64,000 bases of DNA from Litoreibacter sp. (GTDB taxonomy: Bacteria > Pseudomonadota > Alphaproteobacteria > Rhodobacterales > Rhodobacteraceae): the NCBI GenBank assembly GCA_026710325.1, contig JAPORH010000011.1, forward strand, positions 1 to 64,000. The letters are read 5' to 3'. Under the pieces are notes generated by a model. That model ran no database searches and was not told the DNA's origin. It was given only the letters and a program-made list of their open reading frames with translations. Numbering within the stretch: position 1 is the stretch's first letter; the number at the start of each line of letters is the position of its first letter. Positions 26,655 to 35,905 of the stretch are shown in pieces. A program made the translations under genes and the position numbers.

Positions 26655-27418
26655 TGCATTTGCTCAGGCAGCTTCGCCCCAGTCATATAAGCGACCGCGT
26701 CGGACATTGAATGCTCTTTAGGGTCGATCACGCAGAGCCGTTTGCCCAAGCGGTGAACGTGAATCCGGTCCGCGACCTCGAACACATGGGGCATGTTGTG
26801 GCTGATCAGGATGATCGGGATGCCGCGGGATTTGACGTCCTGAATGAGCTCCAGCACCTTGCGGCTTTCCTTGACGCCGAGCGCGGCTGTGGGCTCGTCC
26901 AGAATGATGACCTTGGAGCCAAAAGCCGCGGCGCGGGCCACGGCGACGCCCTGACGTTGGCCACCGGACAGCGTTTCGACCGCCTGGTTGATGTTCTGGA
27001 TTGTCATGAGCCCGAGCTCTGACAGTTTTTCACGGGCGAATTTTTCCATCGCCTGCCGGTCAAGCTTGCGAAAGAGGGAGCCCATGATGCCGGGCTTGCG
27101 GATTTCGCGGCCCATAAACATGTTGTCGGTGATCGACAGCGCGGGGGACATGGCAAGCGTTTGGTAGACGGTCTCGATCCCGGCCTCACGTGCCTCGATG
27201 GGCGATGTAAAGCGGACCTGTTTGCCCTCCAACGTGACCTCGCCCTCATCGGGCACAACTGCGCCGGAGACGGCCTTGATCAGCGTCGATTTGCCCGCGC
27301 CATTGTCGCCGATCACGGCAAGGATTTCGCCCGGGTAAAGCTCAAAGTCGCAATGATCGAGTGCGGTGACCTTGCCGTAGCGTTTGACCAGGTTTTTGGC
27401 TGAGAGAATGGGTTCCAT
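26651..27418 (-). CDS. frcA: Sugar ABC transporter ATP-binding protein (FrcA-type)
   Basis: A single-domain 255-residue ATPase: Walker A GDNGAGKST (residues 37-45), the signature LSGGQRQGVAVARA, Walker B VIILDEPTAALG, and the switch His in LISHNMPH. Most CUT2 sugar importers use a fused double ATPase; a single domain of this size with SPIEAREAGIETVYQTLAMSPALSITDNMFMGRE is characteristic of FrcA (fructose/mannose/ribose importer of Sinorhizobium). It energises the permease encoded immediately upstream (1-nt overlap). Substrate is inferred only by family. Confidence 0.88.
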   Translation of the reverse strand: MEPILSAKNLVKRYGKVTALDHCDFELYPGEILAVIGDNGAGKSTLIKAVSGAVVPDEGEVTLEGKQVRFTSPIEAREAGIETVYQTLAMSPALSITDNMFMGREIRKPGIMGSLFRKLDRQAMEKFAREKLSELGLMTIQNINQAVETLSGGQRQGVAVARAAAFGSKVIILDEPTAALGVKESRKVLELIQDVKSRGIPIILISHNMPHVFEVADRIHVHRLGKRLCVIDPKEHSMSDAVAYMTGAKLPEQMH

Positions 27419-28479
27419 TATGCCGAGACCTTTCTAATCCACTGGTCCACCGCGACCGCTGCAATGATGAGCAGGCCGATCAGTAGGAAGGTCCATTGCG
27501 CATCCGCCCCCAAAAGCCGCAGGCCGAGGGTGAACACGCCGACGATGAGGGCTCCGAACAGAGCACCCAGGATTGAGCCGCGGCCGCCAAAGAGCGAGAT
27601 GCCGCCGATCACCACGGCGGTGATGCTCTCGATATTGGCCAATTGCCCCACTGTTGGAGAAATGGACCCGATGCGGCCCACCATGGCCCAGCCGGCAATG
27701 GCGCAGATGAGGCCAGAGATAAGGTAGACGGAGATCAAAGTGCCTTTGACATTGACGCCCGCCAGCTCCGCCGCGTCCGGGTCGTCGCCCACGGCATAAA
27801 CATGTCGGCCCCAGGCCGTGTGTTTCAGCGCATAGGCAAGCGTGAAGATCAGCACGAGCATAAAGATCACCCCCAGAGTGATCGTGGCCCCGCCGATTTG
27901 GAACTTGGTGCCGAAGATTTGCAGCAGGGGCGCAACATCCTCGATATCGGCGCTGCGGATGGTTTCATTGGCCGAATAAAGGAAGTTCGCGGCCAGCACG
28001 ATCTGCCACATGCCAAGCGTGACGATGAAGGGCGGCAGCTTCATATAGGCCACCAGCCATCCGTTGATCAGCCCACAAACCATTCCGACGAGAAGCCCGC
28101 AGAGGATTGCGACCTCTACTGGCATGCCGTAGCGAAACACGAATTGCCCCATCACGACTGAGCTCAGTACCATGATCGCGCCGACGCTTAGGTCGATGCC
28201 CGCCGTAAGGATCACAAGGCTTTGTGCCGCAGCCACGATGCCCACGATCTGCACCTGTTGCAGGATCAGCGTCATCGCGAAGGGGGAGAAGAAGCGTTGC
28301 CCGATCAGCATGCCAAACAGGATGATCGAGGTCACCAGCACGATCAGCGGCACCAGCGCCGGGTTCACATGTAGCGCATGCTGCAGCTTGCCGATGAGAC
28401 CTTTGCGGGTGTCTTCGAACTCCGCCACGGTCTCGGAGGAGCCGTCCAGCCCCGTCTCATAACTCTGGTCTGCTGACAT
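27418..28479 (-). CDS. frcC: Sugar ABC transporter permease (FrcC-type)
   Basis: The 353-residue inner-membrane permease of the CUT2/RbsC family has about ten hydrophobic segments. Family stretches are VILTAGIDLSVGAIMVLSSVVMGQ (residues about 108-131), INGWLVAYMKLPPFIVTLGMW and ITAVVIGGISLFGGRGSILGALFGALIVG. The N-terminal 35 residues are hydrophilic and acidic. ATG at 28479 with GAGGGAAATCC upstream. It probably functions as a homodimer with FrcA and the FrcB-type binding protein. Confidence 0.9.
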   Translation of the reverse strand: MSADQSYETGLDGSSETVAEFEDTRKGLIGKLQHALHVNPALVPLIVLVTSIILFGMLIGQRFFSPFAMTLILQQVQIVGIVAAAQSLVILTAGIDLSVGAIMVLSSVVMGQFVFRYGMPVEVAILCGLLVGMVCGLINGWLVAYMKLPPFIVTLGMWQIVLAANFLYSANETIRSADIEDVAPLLQIFGTKFQIGGATITLGVIFMLVLIFTLAYALKHTAWGRHVYAVGDDPDAAELAGVNVKGTLISVYLISGLICAIAGWAMVGRIGSISPTVGQLANIESITAVVIGGISLFGGRGSILGALFGALIVGVFTLGLRLLGADAQWTFLLIGLLIIAAVAVDQWIRKVSA

Positions 28480-28583
28480 GGATTTCCCTCCCTCGGGCGG
28501 CGTATCGCGGCCCTGTTTGTCGCTCACCGTCTTGAGAAGCATCGCGCATTGGCGGTGCTTTTCAAGGGGGTGATTGTTCTCGG

Positions 28584-28616
28584 AAAAAATGCGCGGAGGG
28601 TCGGAGCCCTCCGCGC
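28584..28616 (-). terminator. Attenuator-like hairpin between binding-protein and permease genes
   Basis: Perfect 10-bp stem GCGCGGAGGG / CCCTCCGCGC (28591-28600 and 28607-28616), six-base loop, followed on the minus strand by ATTTTTTCC. Lying just after frcB and before frcC, it would allow high expression of the binding protein with partial read-through to the membrane components. Confidence 0.85.
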
Positions 28617-28629
28617 GGATAGGGTCAGC

Positions 28630-29637
28630 TTAGCCCCAGCAGAGCTCCAGCCCCTCGGCGGAGGAGATGGATGGCACGCCGTCAACAGGGTTGTCGGTGA
28701 TCAGCGCCACGCCGGTGTCAAAGAACTCTTTGCCAGGTGTGTTCTCTGGTTTCGCACCAGAGTCGGCCCAAGCCTTGACGGCTTCAACGCCCAGAGCGGC
28801 CATCAGCAGCGGGTATTGCTGCGATGTTGCACCGAGCTCACCATCGGCCACGGCTTGAACGCCGGGGCAGCCACCGTCGACGGAAACCACGACCACGTCA
28901 TCGGTCTTGCCGAAGTCTTTTAGCGTCTCATAAGCGCCAGCCGCCGCAGGCTCGTTGATCGTGTAGAGCACGTTCGTGTCCGCGTCCATGGTCAGCAGGT
29001 TCTCCATGGACTTGCGGCCGCCTTCCTCATTGGCGTTGGTGACCTCGTTGTTGACGATGCGCGGATCGGTCTCATCGCCCCATTTGGCAGGGTCGCCAAG
29101 GTCAATGCCGAAGCCTTGTAGGAAGCCTTGGTTGCGCAAGACGCCAACGGTGGGCTGCGAGACGTTGATGTTCATCATGCCGATCTTGGCGGAAGCCGTG
29201 TCACCCACGGTGCCAGCGGCCCATTTGCCGATCAACTCTCCGGCCAGGAAGTTGTCGGTGGCAAAGGTTGCGTCAGCTGCGTCAATAGGGCTCAGAGGCG
29301 TGTCGAGCGCGATGACAAGAAGCCCTGCGTCGCGGGCCTGCTTAACGGCTGGCACGATGGAAGAGGTGTCAGACGCGGTGATCAGGATACCTTTGGCGCC
29401 GTCCAGAATGCAGGTTTCAATCGCTTGAACCTGGGTTTCGTGGTCGCCATCGATCTTGCCCGCGAAGGATTTCAGCGTCATGCCAAGCTCGCTCGCTTTG
29501 GCCTCTGCGCCCTCTTTCATCTTCACGAAAAACGGGTTGGTGTCGGTTTTGGTGATGAGGCAAACCGTCGTGTCCGCCATGGCCGCACCTGTGGATGCGA
29601 GGCCCGCAAGGACGGTGCATAGTAGTAACTTTTTCAT
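28630..29637 (-). CDS. frcB: Sugar ABC transporter substrate-binding protein (FrcB-type)
   Basis: The 335-residue periplasmic protein has a signal peptide (cut after AAMA, about residue 21) and a type I periplasmic-binding fold: [69 protein letters not shown], and VYT-type [16 protein letters not shown]. Resemblance is to FrcB and related fructose/ribose/xylose-binding proteins. GGAGG lies before the ATG. First gene of the frcBCA set, divergent from the ROK regulator. Confidence 0.9.
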   Translation of the reverse strand: MKKLLLCTVLAGLASTGAAMADTTVCLITKTDTNPFFVKMKEGAEAKASELGMTLKSFAGKIDGDHETQVQAIETCILDGAKGILITASDTSSIVPAVKQARDAGLLVIALDTPLSPIDAADATFATDNFLAGELIGKWAAGTVGDTASAKIGMMNINVSQPTVGVLRNQGFLQGFGIDLGDPAKWGDETDPRIVNNEVTNANEEGGRKSMENLLTMDADTNVLYTINEPAAAGAYETLKDFGKTDDVVVVSVDGGCPGVQAVADGELGATSQQYPLLMAALGVEAVKAWADSGAKPENTPGKEFFDTGVALITDNPVDGVPSISSAEGLELCWG

Positions 29638-29717
29638 TGTATTCCTCCCAGTGGAATTGGCCCGAGTCACTGACCCGGTTGGATGAAGTATGTCTGGATT
29701 TGCCCTTACGTCAATAA

Positions 29718-29736
29718 ATAAATAAACTTTATTTAT
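29718..29736. promoter_or_regulatory. 19-bp palindrome, likely ROK-repressor operator
   Basis: ATAAATAAA-C-TTTATTTAT, perfectly symmetric around one base, in a very AT-rich part of the 156-bp gap between frcB and the divergent ROK gene. NagC/Mlc/XylR-type repressors bind AT-rich operators with TTATTT-like half-sites, so this is the natural candidate for the adjacent regulator. Confidence 0.65.
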
Positions 29737-29793
29737 AAATTGACTTTGCGCCTGTCTGGACCAAAAATAACGACTGGGAGGGCCGCAAGCACT

Positions 29794-30966
29794 ATGGGCC
29801 ATATACGTGTCACAGATCCTAAAGGGGGGTCCGACCAGTCGGGTCTGCGTGATCAGAACGCGCGTTTGGTTCTGTCCTATATCCGTCGCCACGGCGCGAT
29901 GGCGAGCGCGGAAATCGCGCGTCGGTCTGGGCTGTCGGCGCAGACCGTGTCCAACATCGTGCGTGCGTTGGAAGGCGACGGGTTGTTGCAGCGTGAGGAA
30001 GCCGTCAAGGGCCGAGTGGGCAAACCTTCTGTACCGATGGCGCTGCGCCCCGACGGCGTTCACGGTCTAGGTTTGAGCATTGGCAGGCGGTCGCTGGAGC
30101 TTGTCCTCGTGGATTTCAAGGGGCAGCAGCTCGACGCTGAAGTGATCGCATACGGTTTCCCAACCTGTGGCGGTGTATATGATTTCGTGAGAGAGCAACT
30201 GCCGGAGCTGCTGATTCGCAACGGTGTTTCGATTGAAAAGGTTGCGGGGCTCGGCGTCGCTCGCCCCAACCGGATCTGGGAGTGGGGTGAATTCATAAAC
30301 GCCCCATCAAACGCGATAGAGGACTGGAAAAGCGTAGACCTCGCTCAAGAACTGGGCGCGCTGACAGGGCTCGACATCGTTGTGGAAAACGACGCGACCG
30401 CGGCTTGCGTTGCGGAACACCTGCTAGGCCGGGGCCACGACCTGCCCGATTTCGCCTATTTCTTCCTTGGCGCTTTTGTGGGTGGAGGGCTGGTTTTGGA
30501 CGGGAAAGTGATCTCGGGCCGAAGCCACAACGCTGCCGCTTTGGGACCTTTGCCTGTGCCCGACGGAAAAGGCGGGATGCGGCAGCTTCTCGATGTGGCC
30601 TCGCTGCATGTGCTTGAAAGCGCTGTGACGGCTGCCAAGTTGGACGGGGATGATTTGCGGTCTGTGGCCAGCGACTGGAACAATTTCGAGCCGGCCCTAA
30701 GCGACTGGATCGACATGACTGGATACAATTTAGCGATTGCCTCGGTGGCGATTGCTTCGGTCGTAGAGGTTGAAGCGATCCTGATTGATGGTGCATTCCC
30801 GCCGATCGTCCGCGAACGGCTGACAGCCCGCATCCGCGACGCTTTTGGGCAGTTGCAGATCACCGGCATTGAAATCCCCACGATCGAACCAGCCGAGGTT
30901 GGACGCCGCGCGCGCTCCGTCGGGGCCGCACTTCTGCCGATCCATGCGGGCTACTTCGTGAACTGA
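29794..30966 (+). CDS. ROK-family transcriptional repressor
   Basis: The 390-residue protein combines an N-terminal winged helix (residues about 20-75; [34 protein letters not shown]) with a ROK sugar-kinase-like domain ([17 protein letters not shown], then [16 protein letters not shown]). The usual ROK zinc-binding Cys cluster is not evident. The effector is probably the imported sugar or its phosphate. The ATG at 29794 is chosen; a TTG-led extension to 29740 would overlap the operator region. It faces frcBCA and is followed 10 bp later by the kinase gene, so it likely controls both transcripts. Confidence 0.88.
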   Translation: MGHIRVTDPKGGSDQSGLRDQNARLVLSYIRRHGAMASAEIARRSGLSAQTVSNIVRALEGDGLLQREEAVKGRVGKPSVPMALRPDGVHGLGLSIGRRSLELVLVDFKGQQLDAEVIAYGFPTCGGVYDFVREQLPELLIRNGVSIEKVAGLGVARPNRIWEWGEFINAPSNAIEDWKSVDLAQELGALTGLDIVVENDATAACVAEHLLGRGHDLPDFAYFFLGAFVGGGLVLDGKVISGRSHNAAALGPLPVPDGKGGMRQLLDVASLHVLESAVTAAKLDGDDLRSVASDWNNFEPALSDWIDMTGYNLAIASVAIASVVEVEAILIDGAFPPIVRERLTARIRDAFGQLQITGIEIPTIEPAEVGRRARSVGAALLPIHAGYFVN

Positions 30967-30976
30967 GCACGGGATT

Positions 30977-32455
30977 ATGGCGCGCTCTCCTTCACAAATG
31001 GCAGTTATCGGGGTCGACCTTGGTACATCTGGGGTAAAAGCCGTGGTGGCGCGGGACGGAACGTTGCTTGCATCTGCACATTCCCCTTTGAGCGTCTCCA
31101 ATCCCGAACCTGGCTGGAGCGAGCAACACCCCGAAGATTGGGTAGGTGCTGCGAGACAGGCCATAACAGATGCGGTCAGTAAAAGTGGGCTGCCGAAAGA
31201 GCATATCGCCGGTATCGGACTATCCGGACAAATGCATGGTGCCGTTGTTTTGGACAGTGCGCACCAACCGCTTCGTCCCGCGATCCTTTGGAACGACAAT
31301 AGGGCCGTGGCTGAATGCGCTGCGCTCACGGATGCCATTCCTGACATCGGCCAAATCGCGGGCATTGTGCCGTTGCCGGGCTTCACAGCGCCGAAGTTGA
31401 TGTGGCTGCGATCCAACGAGCCGGAGGTGTTTGGGCAGACCCGGACGATCTTGCTGCCGAAAGACTACCTCGCATTGTGGATGACGGGAGAGATCGGTAC
31501 CGACCGCTCGGACGCAGCGGGGACGCTTTGGCTTGACCAAAAGGCGCGCGAGTGGAGCGCGGCCGTGGTCTATGATACGGGGATCGACCCATCCATGCTT
31601 CCGGCTTTGCGCGACGGGTCTGACCGTGTGGGCTATTTGCGCGATAGTGTCGCAGAGCAGCTTGGCCTTGTCGCAGGTTTGCCGGTTTTTGCGGGCGGTG
31701 GCGACGCCGCGACCGGGGCGCTCGCCCTGGGGGCTGCTTCTGCGGGCAAGTGTTTTATGTCGCTCGGCACCTCAGGCCAGTTGCTGATGGTGGACGACGC
31801 CTATAGGCCGGACCCCGCGCGCTACATCCATGACTATTGCCACACGCTTCCGGGGCTCTGGTACCGGATGGCAGCAATGCTGAACGGGGCGCGACCATTG
31901 GCTTGGTTTGCTGGGGTTCTGGGTGTTGAGGTGCCTGAGATGCTGCACCTGTCAGAACAGGCAGACCCGAACCGCATCCCGCTCTTCCTACCTTATCTCA
32001 CTGGCGAGCGGAGCCCGCATGGCGATCCGAACATTCGCGGTGGTTTTTACGGGCTTGAAGATGCGACCGGACGCGGAGAGATGGCCCGCGCCGTGGTCGA
32101 GGCCGTGGCGTTTTCCATGGGTGATGCGAAGGCTAGCTTTGGTGCGGCGTTTGAGCCTGCTGGCCCGATCCCGGCGATCGGTGGGGGCAGCCGCGGCAAC
32201 GCGGTGTTGCGGGCCATCGCCTCCGTTATTGGCCATCCGGTCGCGCGCGCCGAGGTTGGCGACGGGGGTGCCGCTATGGGGGCCGCGTATTTGGCTGAAC
32301 TTGGTGCCGGAATGCGGGAGCCCGGTTCGCTTGTATTTGATCCGCCAGTCTCTCAGGTATGGGAGCCGGAGGCGGATGAAGCGTTGTTGGTCCGCTTTGC
32401 CCGGTACCAGGCACTCTATCAGGCCCTAAAGGGGACCCGGCCGAACCCGGCTTGA
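30977..32455 (+). CDS. xylB: Xylulokinase-type FGGY carbohydrate kinase
   Basis: The 492-residue FGGY-family kinase shows the N-terminal phosphate motif VIGVDLGTSGVKAVV, GLSGQMHGAVVLD and ILWNDNRA with the xylulokinase-like MHG pair, GGGDAATGALALGAASAGKCFMSLGTSGQL (adenosine region), PYLTGERSPHGDPNIRGGFYGL and GGGSRGNAVLRAIASVIGHPV. These favour XylB over glycerol or ribulose kinases. No xylose isomerase lies in the window, so the substrate could be xylulose derived from a pentitol or another ketose. Ends just before a strong terminator. Confidence 0.88.
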   Translation: MARSPSQMAVIGVDLGTSGVKAVVARDGTLLASAHSPLSVSNPEPGWSEQHPEDWVGAARQAITDAVSKSGLPKEHIAGIGLSGQMHGAVVLDSAHQPLRPAILWNDNRAVAECAALTDAIPDIGQIAGIVPLPGFTAPKLMWLRSNEPEVFGQTRTILLPKDYLALWMTGEIGTDRSDAAGTLWLDQKAREWSAAVVYDTGIDPSMLPALRDGSDRVGYLRDSVAEQLGLVAGLPVFAGGGDAATGALALGAASAGKCFMSLGTSGQLLMVDDAYRPDPARYIHDYCHTLPGLWYRMAAMLNGARPLAWFAGVLGVEVPEMLHLSEQADPNRIPLFLPYLTGERSPHGDPNIRGGFYGLEDATGRGEMARAVVEAVAFSMGDAKASFGAAFEPAGPIPAIGGGSRGNAVLRAIASVIGHPVARAEVGDGGAAMGAAYLAELGAGMREPGSLVFDPPVSQVWEPEADEALLVRFARYQALYQALKGTRPNPA

Positions 32456-32463
32456 GCAAAGAA

Positions 32464-32493
32464 AAAAGCCCCGGATTTGATCCCAGGGCTTTT
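32464..32493. terminator. Bidirectional terminator between xylB and mcd
   Basis: AAAAGCCC (32464-32471) pairs with GGGCTTTT (32486-32493); A-rich on one side and T-rich on the other, so it can stop transcription from both convergent genes. Confidence 0.88.
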
Positions 32494-32515
32494 GATTTTG
32501 ATGTCTTGGAACTTA

Positions 32516-34207
32516 CTAACCCAGAAGCCTGCGCGCGATGACTTGAGCTTGGATTTCCGCGGCACCTTCAAAGATGTTCAGGATGCGTGCGTCGCAGAGG
32601 ATGCGGCTGATCTTGTATTCCAGCGCAAACCCGTTGCCGCCATGGATTTGCAGTCCGTTATCGGCGCAAGCCCAGGCTACCCGGGCGCCAAGCAGCTTGG
32701 CCATGCCGGCCTCAAGGTCGCAGCGGCGGTCGTTGTCTTTCTCGAAAGCGGAGAAGTAGGTCAGCTGTCGTGCGACCATGGTTTCGACCGCCATCATCGC
32801 CAGTTTGCCGGAAACACGTGGGAAGTTGATCAGCGCCTTGCCGAATTGCTTGCGGTCTTGCGCGTATTGCATGGACACGTCGAGCGCGGAGGCTGCTACG
32901 CCAATGGCGCGGGCAGCGGTCTGGATGCGCGCGCTTTCAAAGGTTTGCATCAGCTGTTTGAAGCCTTGGCCTTCTTGTCCGCCCAAAAGATTCTCGCCTT
33001 TGACATGGAACTTGTCGAAGCCCAGCTCGTATTCCTTCATGCCGCGATAGCCCAGCACCTCGATCTCGCCGCCGGTCATGCCCTCGGTTGGGAACGGGTT
33101 TTCCTCGGTGCCCGGGGTCTTTTCGGCCAGGAACATCGACAAGCCTTTGTAATCTGTCGTCTCCGGGTCGGTGCGGGCCAGCAGGGTCATCACTTGTGTG
33201 CGGGTCGCATGGGTGATCCATGTCTTGTTACCGGTGATGGTGTAGTCATCGCCGTCCTTCACGGCGCGTGTGCGTAGTGAGCCTAGGTCGGAGCCCGTAT
33301 TCGGCTCAGTAAACACCGCAGTGGGCAGAGTTTCAGCGGAGGCCAGTTGCGGCAGCCATTTCTGCTTCTGCTCTTCCGTGCCGCCGCAAATGATCAACTC
33401 GGCCGCAATCTCGGAGCGGGTGCCAAGGGAGCCCACGCCGATATAGCCGCGCGACAGCTCCTCGGAGACAACGCACATCGCGGTCTTGGACATGCCGAAC
33501 CCGCCATATTCTTCTGGGATTGTCAGCCCGAAGACGCCAAGCTCTGCCATCTCCTCGATGATTTCCATCGGGATCAGCTCGTCTTTGAGGTGCCAGTCAT
33601 GTGCCACAGGCTCGATCCGGTCGAGGGAGAAGCGGCGGAATTGCTCCCGGATCATCTCCATCTCTTCATCAAGGCCGGAATGGCCGACGGTGATATTGGC
33701 CGATTGTTCTTGCATCAGCTCCACGAGCCGTGTGCGCGCGGCTTGCGTATTGCCGCTTTGGGTCAGCGTCATGACTGCAGGCACCATCATGGCGCGTTGA
33801 TCGTCTTGGGTCAGGCCCAGATCTTGCGGACGCAGCATTTCGCCCTGGCTCATCGGCAGGCCGCCGTAAAGCTGCCAAAGGTATTCGCCAAAGGCGATCT
33901 GGTGGATCAGCTGTTCGGCTTCGCCAAACTTGCCCTCGGCCTCCAACCGTTCGGCCCAGTTTTGCATCTGTTCCAGCGCCTGCGCATAGGTCGCGATCCA
34001 GGCAAGCCCGTGAGCTGCGGTCTGGTTTTCCTCAAGCAAACGGCCAGAGATGCGCCCGTCGGCGGTGACCATCTCGGCGACGCGAGCCTTGGCCTTGGCA
34101 AGCAAGTCTTGCGCGGCCGGCACGGCTTTCGCTGTCAGTCCCAGCAACCCGTCCAGAACGATGTCCTGCGTGGTCCCCACTTCAATATTCTGACCGTCAT
34201 GTGCCAT
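32516..34207 (-). CDS. mcd: (2S)-methylsuccinyl-CoA dehydrogenase
   Basis: A 563-residue acyl-CoA dehydrogenase with a ~150-residue N-terminal extension (GRISGRLLEENQTAAHGLAWIATYAQALEQM ... LIHQIAFGEYLWQLYGGLPMSQGE). That extension distinguishes Mcd of the ethylmalonyl-CoA pathway from ordinary short acyl-CoA dehydrogenases. Mcd oxidises methylsuccinyl-CoA to mesaconyl-CoA. The FAD core follows with FTEPNTGSDLGSLRT, KTWITHATRT, YAQDRKQFGKALINFP and the C-terminal QIHGGNGF. ATG at 34207 has GAGG eight bases upstream; the 62-residue longer reading is not credible. Together with mcl1 this supports acetyl-CoA assimilation by that pathway. Confidence 0.92.
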   Translation of the reverse strand: MAHDGQNIEVGTTQDIVLDGLLGLTAKAVPAAQDLLAKAKARVAEMVTADGRISGRLLEENQTAAHGLAWIATYAQALEQMQNWAERLEAEGKFGEAEQLIHQIAFGEYLWQLYGGLPMSQGEMLRPQDLGLTQDDQRAMMVPAVMTLTQSGNTQAARTRLVELMQEQSANITVGHSGLDEEMEMIREQFRRFSLDRIEPVAHDWHLKDELIPMEIIEEMAELGVFGLTIPEEYGGFGMSKTAMCVVSEELSRGYIGVGSLGTRSEIAAELIICGGTEEQKQKWLPQLASAETLPTAVFTEPNTGSDLGSLRTRAVKDGDDYTITGNKTWITHATRTQVMTLLARTDPETTDYKGLSMFLAEKTPGTEENPFPTEGMTGGEIEVLGYRGMKEYELGFDKFHVKGENLLGGQEGQGFKQLMQTFESARIQTAARAIGVAASALDVSMQYAQDRKQFGKALINFPRVSGKLAMMAVETMVARQLTYFSAFEKDNDRRCDLEAGMAKLLGARVAWACADNGLQIHGGNGFALEYKISRILCDARILNIFEGAAEIQAQVIARRLLG

Positions 34208-34356
34208 CGCCGAATCCTCTTTCATCTGTGTTCGACCTTCATAAGTATTGTGCAGGTGCAGCGCAATTATAATTCGCCCCAAATATTCGGTTTGAACAAT
34301 TATGTCGCAGACCCTTTTGGGGTGCGGCGGTTCTACGAAGATAGTATCACCAATTG

Positions 34357-35127
34357 ATGGATGCGCTGACGCAAAATTTCGCTGATTTTTCAATGATTAC
34401 CGTTATGGCGGCCTTTGCCGTCGCTTTCGCGGCAGGTTTGGTGAAGGGCATGGTGGGCTTTGCGATGCCCGCGATCATGATCTCGGGCCTTGCGTCTTTG
34501 ATGTCGCCAGACCTCGCCCTTGCCGTGCTGATCCTGCCCACATTGGTCGCAAATTTGGCGCAAGCGTTGCGGCAGGGCGGCGGCGCGGCCTTGGCCTCAA
34601 TTAAGCGATTCCGGCTTTTCATGGTTGTGGCCGCAGTGCTTCTAGTCCTGAGCGCGCAGCTATACGCTGTCTTGTCCGTAGAGCTCATACTGATCGGGAT
34701 TGGCGCTCCGATTGCGTTGTTTTCCCTTCTGCAGCTGTCGGGGTGGCGTCCCCGCGCCCGGCAAAGCGTCAAGCTGGACCTAAGCGTCGGCGCGTTCGCG
34801 GGGTTTGTTGGCGGGCTGTCCGGCATCTGGGGACCGCCGACGGTCGCTTACCTGACCGCGATTGACACGCCCAAGCAGGAACAATTGCGCATTCAGGGCG
34901 TCATTTATGGGCTTGGCGCGGTGCTGCTGTTCCTCGCGCATTTGCGGTCAGGCGTCGTGCAGGCGCCAAGTATGGCATTGTCGGCCTGTCTGGTCATCCC
35001 GGCGATGTTGGGGATGTGGGCGGGCTTTGCAGTGCAGGACCGCGTCGACCAGGCGACGTTTCGCAAGATCACGCTCTGGGTGCTTTTGATCGCTGGCGCC
35101 AATCTGGTGCGGCGCGGCGTGTTTTGA
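34357..35127 (+). CDS. TauE/SafE-family membrane permease
   Basis: The 256-residue protein has seven to eight hydrophobic helices and the duplicated TauE/SafE signature: AGLVKGMVGFAMPAIMISGLASLMSPDLALAVLILPTLVANL in the first half and AGFVGGLSGIWGPPTVAYLTAIDTPKQEQLR in the second. The family exports or imports sulfite, sulfoacetate and other small anions. No sulfur gene lies beside it, so the substrate is open. The ATG at 34357 directly follows an in-frame TTG. It is divergent from mcd across 149 bp. Confidence 0.88.
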   Translation: MDALTQNFADFSMITVMAAFAVAFAAGLVKGMVGFAMPAIMISGLASLMSPDLALAVLILPTLVANLAQALRQGGGAALASIKRFRLFMVVAAVLLVLSAQLYAVLSVELILIGIGAPIALFSLLQLSGWRPRARQSVKLDLSVGAFAGFVGGLSGIWGPPTVAYLTAIDTPKQEQLRIQGVIYGLGAVLLFLAHLRSGVVQAPSMALSACLVIPAMLGMWAGFAVQDRVDQATFRKITLWVLLIAGANLVRRGVF

Positions 35128-35134
35128 ATAAGGT

Positions 35135-35188
35135 GACTGGCCGCCTCAGGGCCGGAGGCGACCAGTCGCGCGTCTAGGTCGCGCTTTT
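35135..35188 (+). terminator. Hairpin pair after the TauE/SafE gene
   Basis: A long imperfect stem GACTGGcCGCCTC / GAGGCGaCCAGTC (35135-35167) is followed by a smaller GCGCG..CGCGC stem and TTTT (35168-35188). It sits between convergent genes and probably ends both transcripts. Confidence 0.7.
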
Positions 35189-35905
35189 CTAGGCCTGTCG
35201 TTGTGCGCGCCGGGCCACTCCGAGCGCTCCAAGACCTGACAACATCAACAGCGCGCCGGCGGGCAGTGGCACGGCTGTCACAGCAATGCTCTCGACGTTT
35301 CCGAACTGGTAGCTGCTGGCCTCTGAATCATAGGTGTAGAAGTAAAAATACGGGCTCAGATAGTTCAGCGCTGGAAGCGCGTTGATCGACTTGACGCTGC
35401 CCAGCCCGAAGTCATCGCCGAAAATGCTATCCGGGCCGCTCCCCTGGAAATAGGTGGAGAAGTTGATGTAGCCTTGGCTGCTTGAGGCTGAGGAATAGGT
35501 CGAGAAACCGATATAGTCATTGTAGTAGGCGCGTGAGCCGCTTTTGAAGTTGACCATATAGAGGCGCGTATCAAACACGTCGCTGGTCTCAACGGCGATA
35601 CCAGCGCTATCGAGGATCGATACCTGCGCCTGCATGTTGAACCATGACTGATCATAGTCGTAGTGGTTCGCGTAGGAGTTGGAGAACGTGCCGTCTGGGG
35701 CCGCTTCGTCATCACCGGTGATTTCGACCTCGAACGTGTAACCGTTCGTGCTCAAACTGGTCCCGGTGGTATAGTCATAGATATAGCCGGAGGTCACAGA
35801 TCCGGAATAAGTGAAAGAAATGGGCGCCGCCTGCGCTCCGGCAGCAGAGACCGCAACGACAGCGGCAGACAGAAATCCGCGGCCAAGAATGGTGGGGAGG
35901 GGCAT
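35189..35905 (-). CDS. Exported protein with VPLPA-type C-terminal sorting signal
   Basis: The 238-residue protein has a signal peptide (cut after AGAQA, about residue 26), a Tyr/Ser-rich, Cys-free beta-type body, and a terminal tripartite signal: VPLPAG, a hydrophobic helix (ALLMLSGLGALGVA) and basic RRAQRQA. This is the VPLPA-CTERM variant of the PEP-CTERM/exosortase system, in which the tail is cleaved and the protein is delivered to the surface or to extracellular material. The body is not recognised. The ATG at 35905 has GGAG at five bases; the ATG at 35920 has none. No exosortase gene is in the window. Confidence 0.82.
   Translation of the reverse strand: MPLPTILGRGFLSAAVVAVSAAGAQAAPISFTYSGSVTSGYIYDYTTGTSLSTNGYTFEVEITGDDEAAPDGTFSNSYANHYDYDQSWFNMQAQVSILDSAGIAVETSDVFDTRLYMVNFKSGSRAYYNDYIGFSTYSSASSSQGYINFSTYFQGSGPDSIFGDDFGLGSVKSINALPALNYLSPYFYFYTYDSEASSYQFGNVESIAVTAVPLPAGALLMLSGLGALGVARRAQRQA

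Noticed and set aside
33347-34357. Plus-strand 336-codon frame opposite mcd
   Set aside because: His/Gly/Leu-rich antisense shadow; mcd matches its family across this whole stretch.
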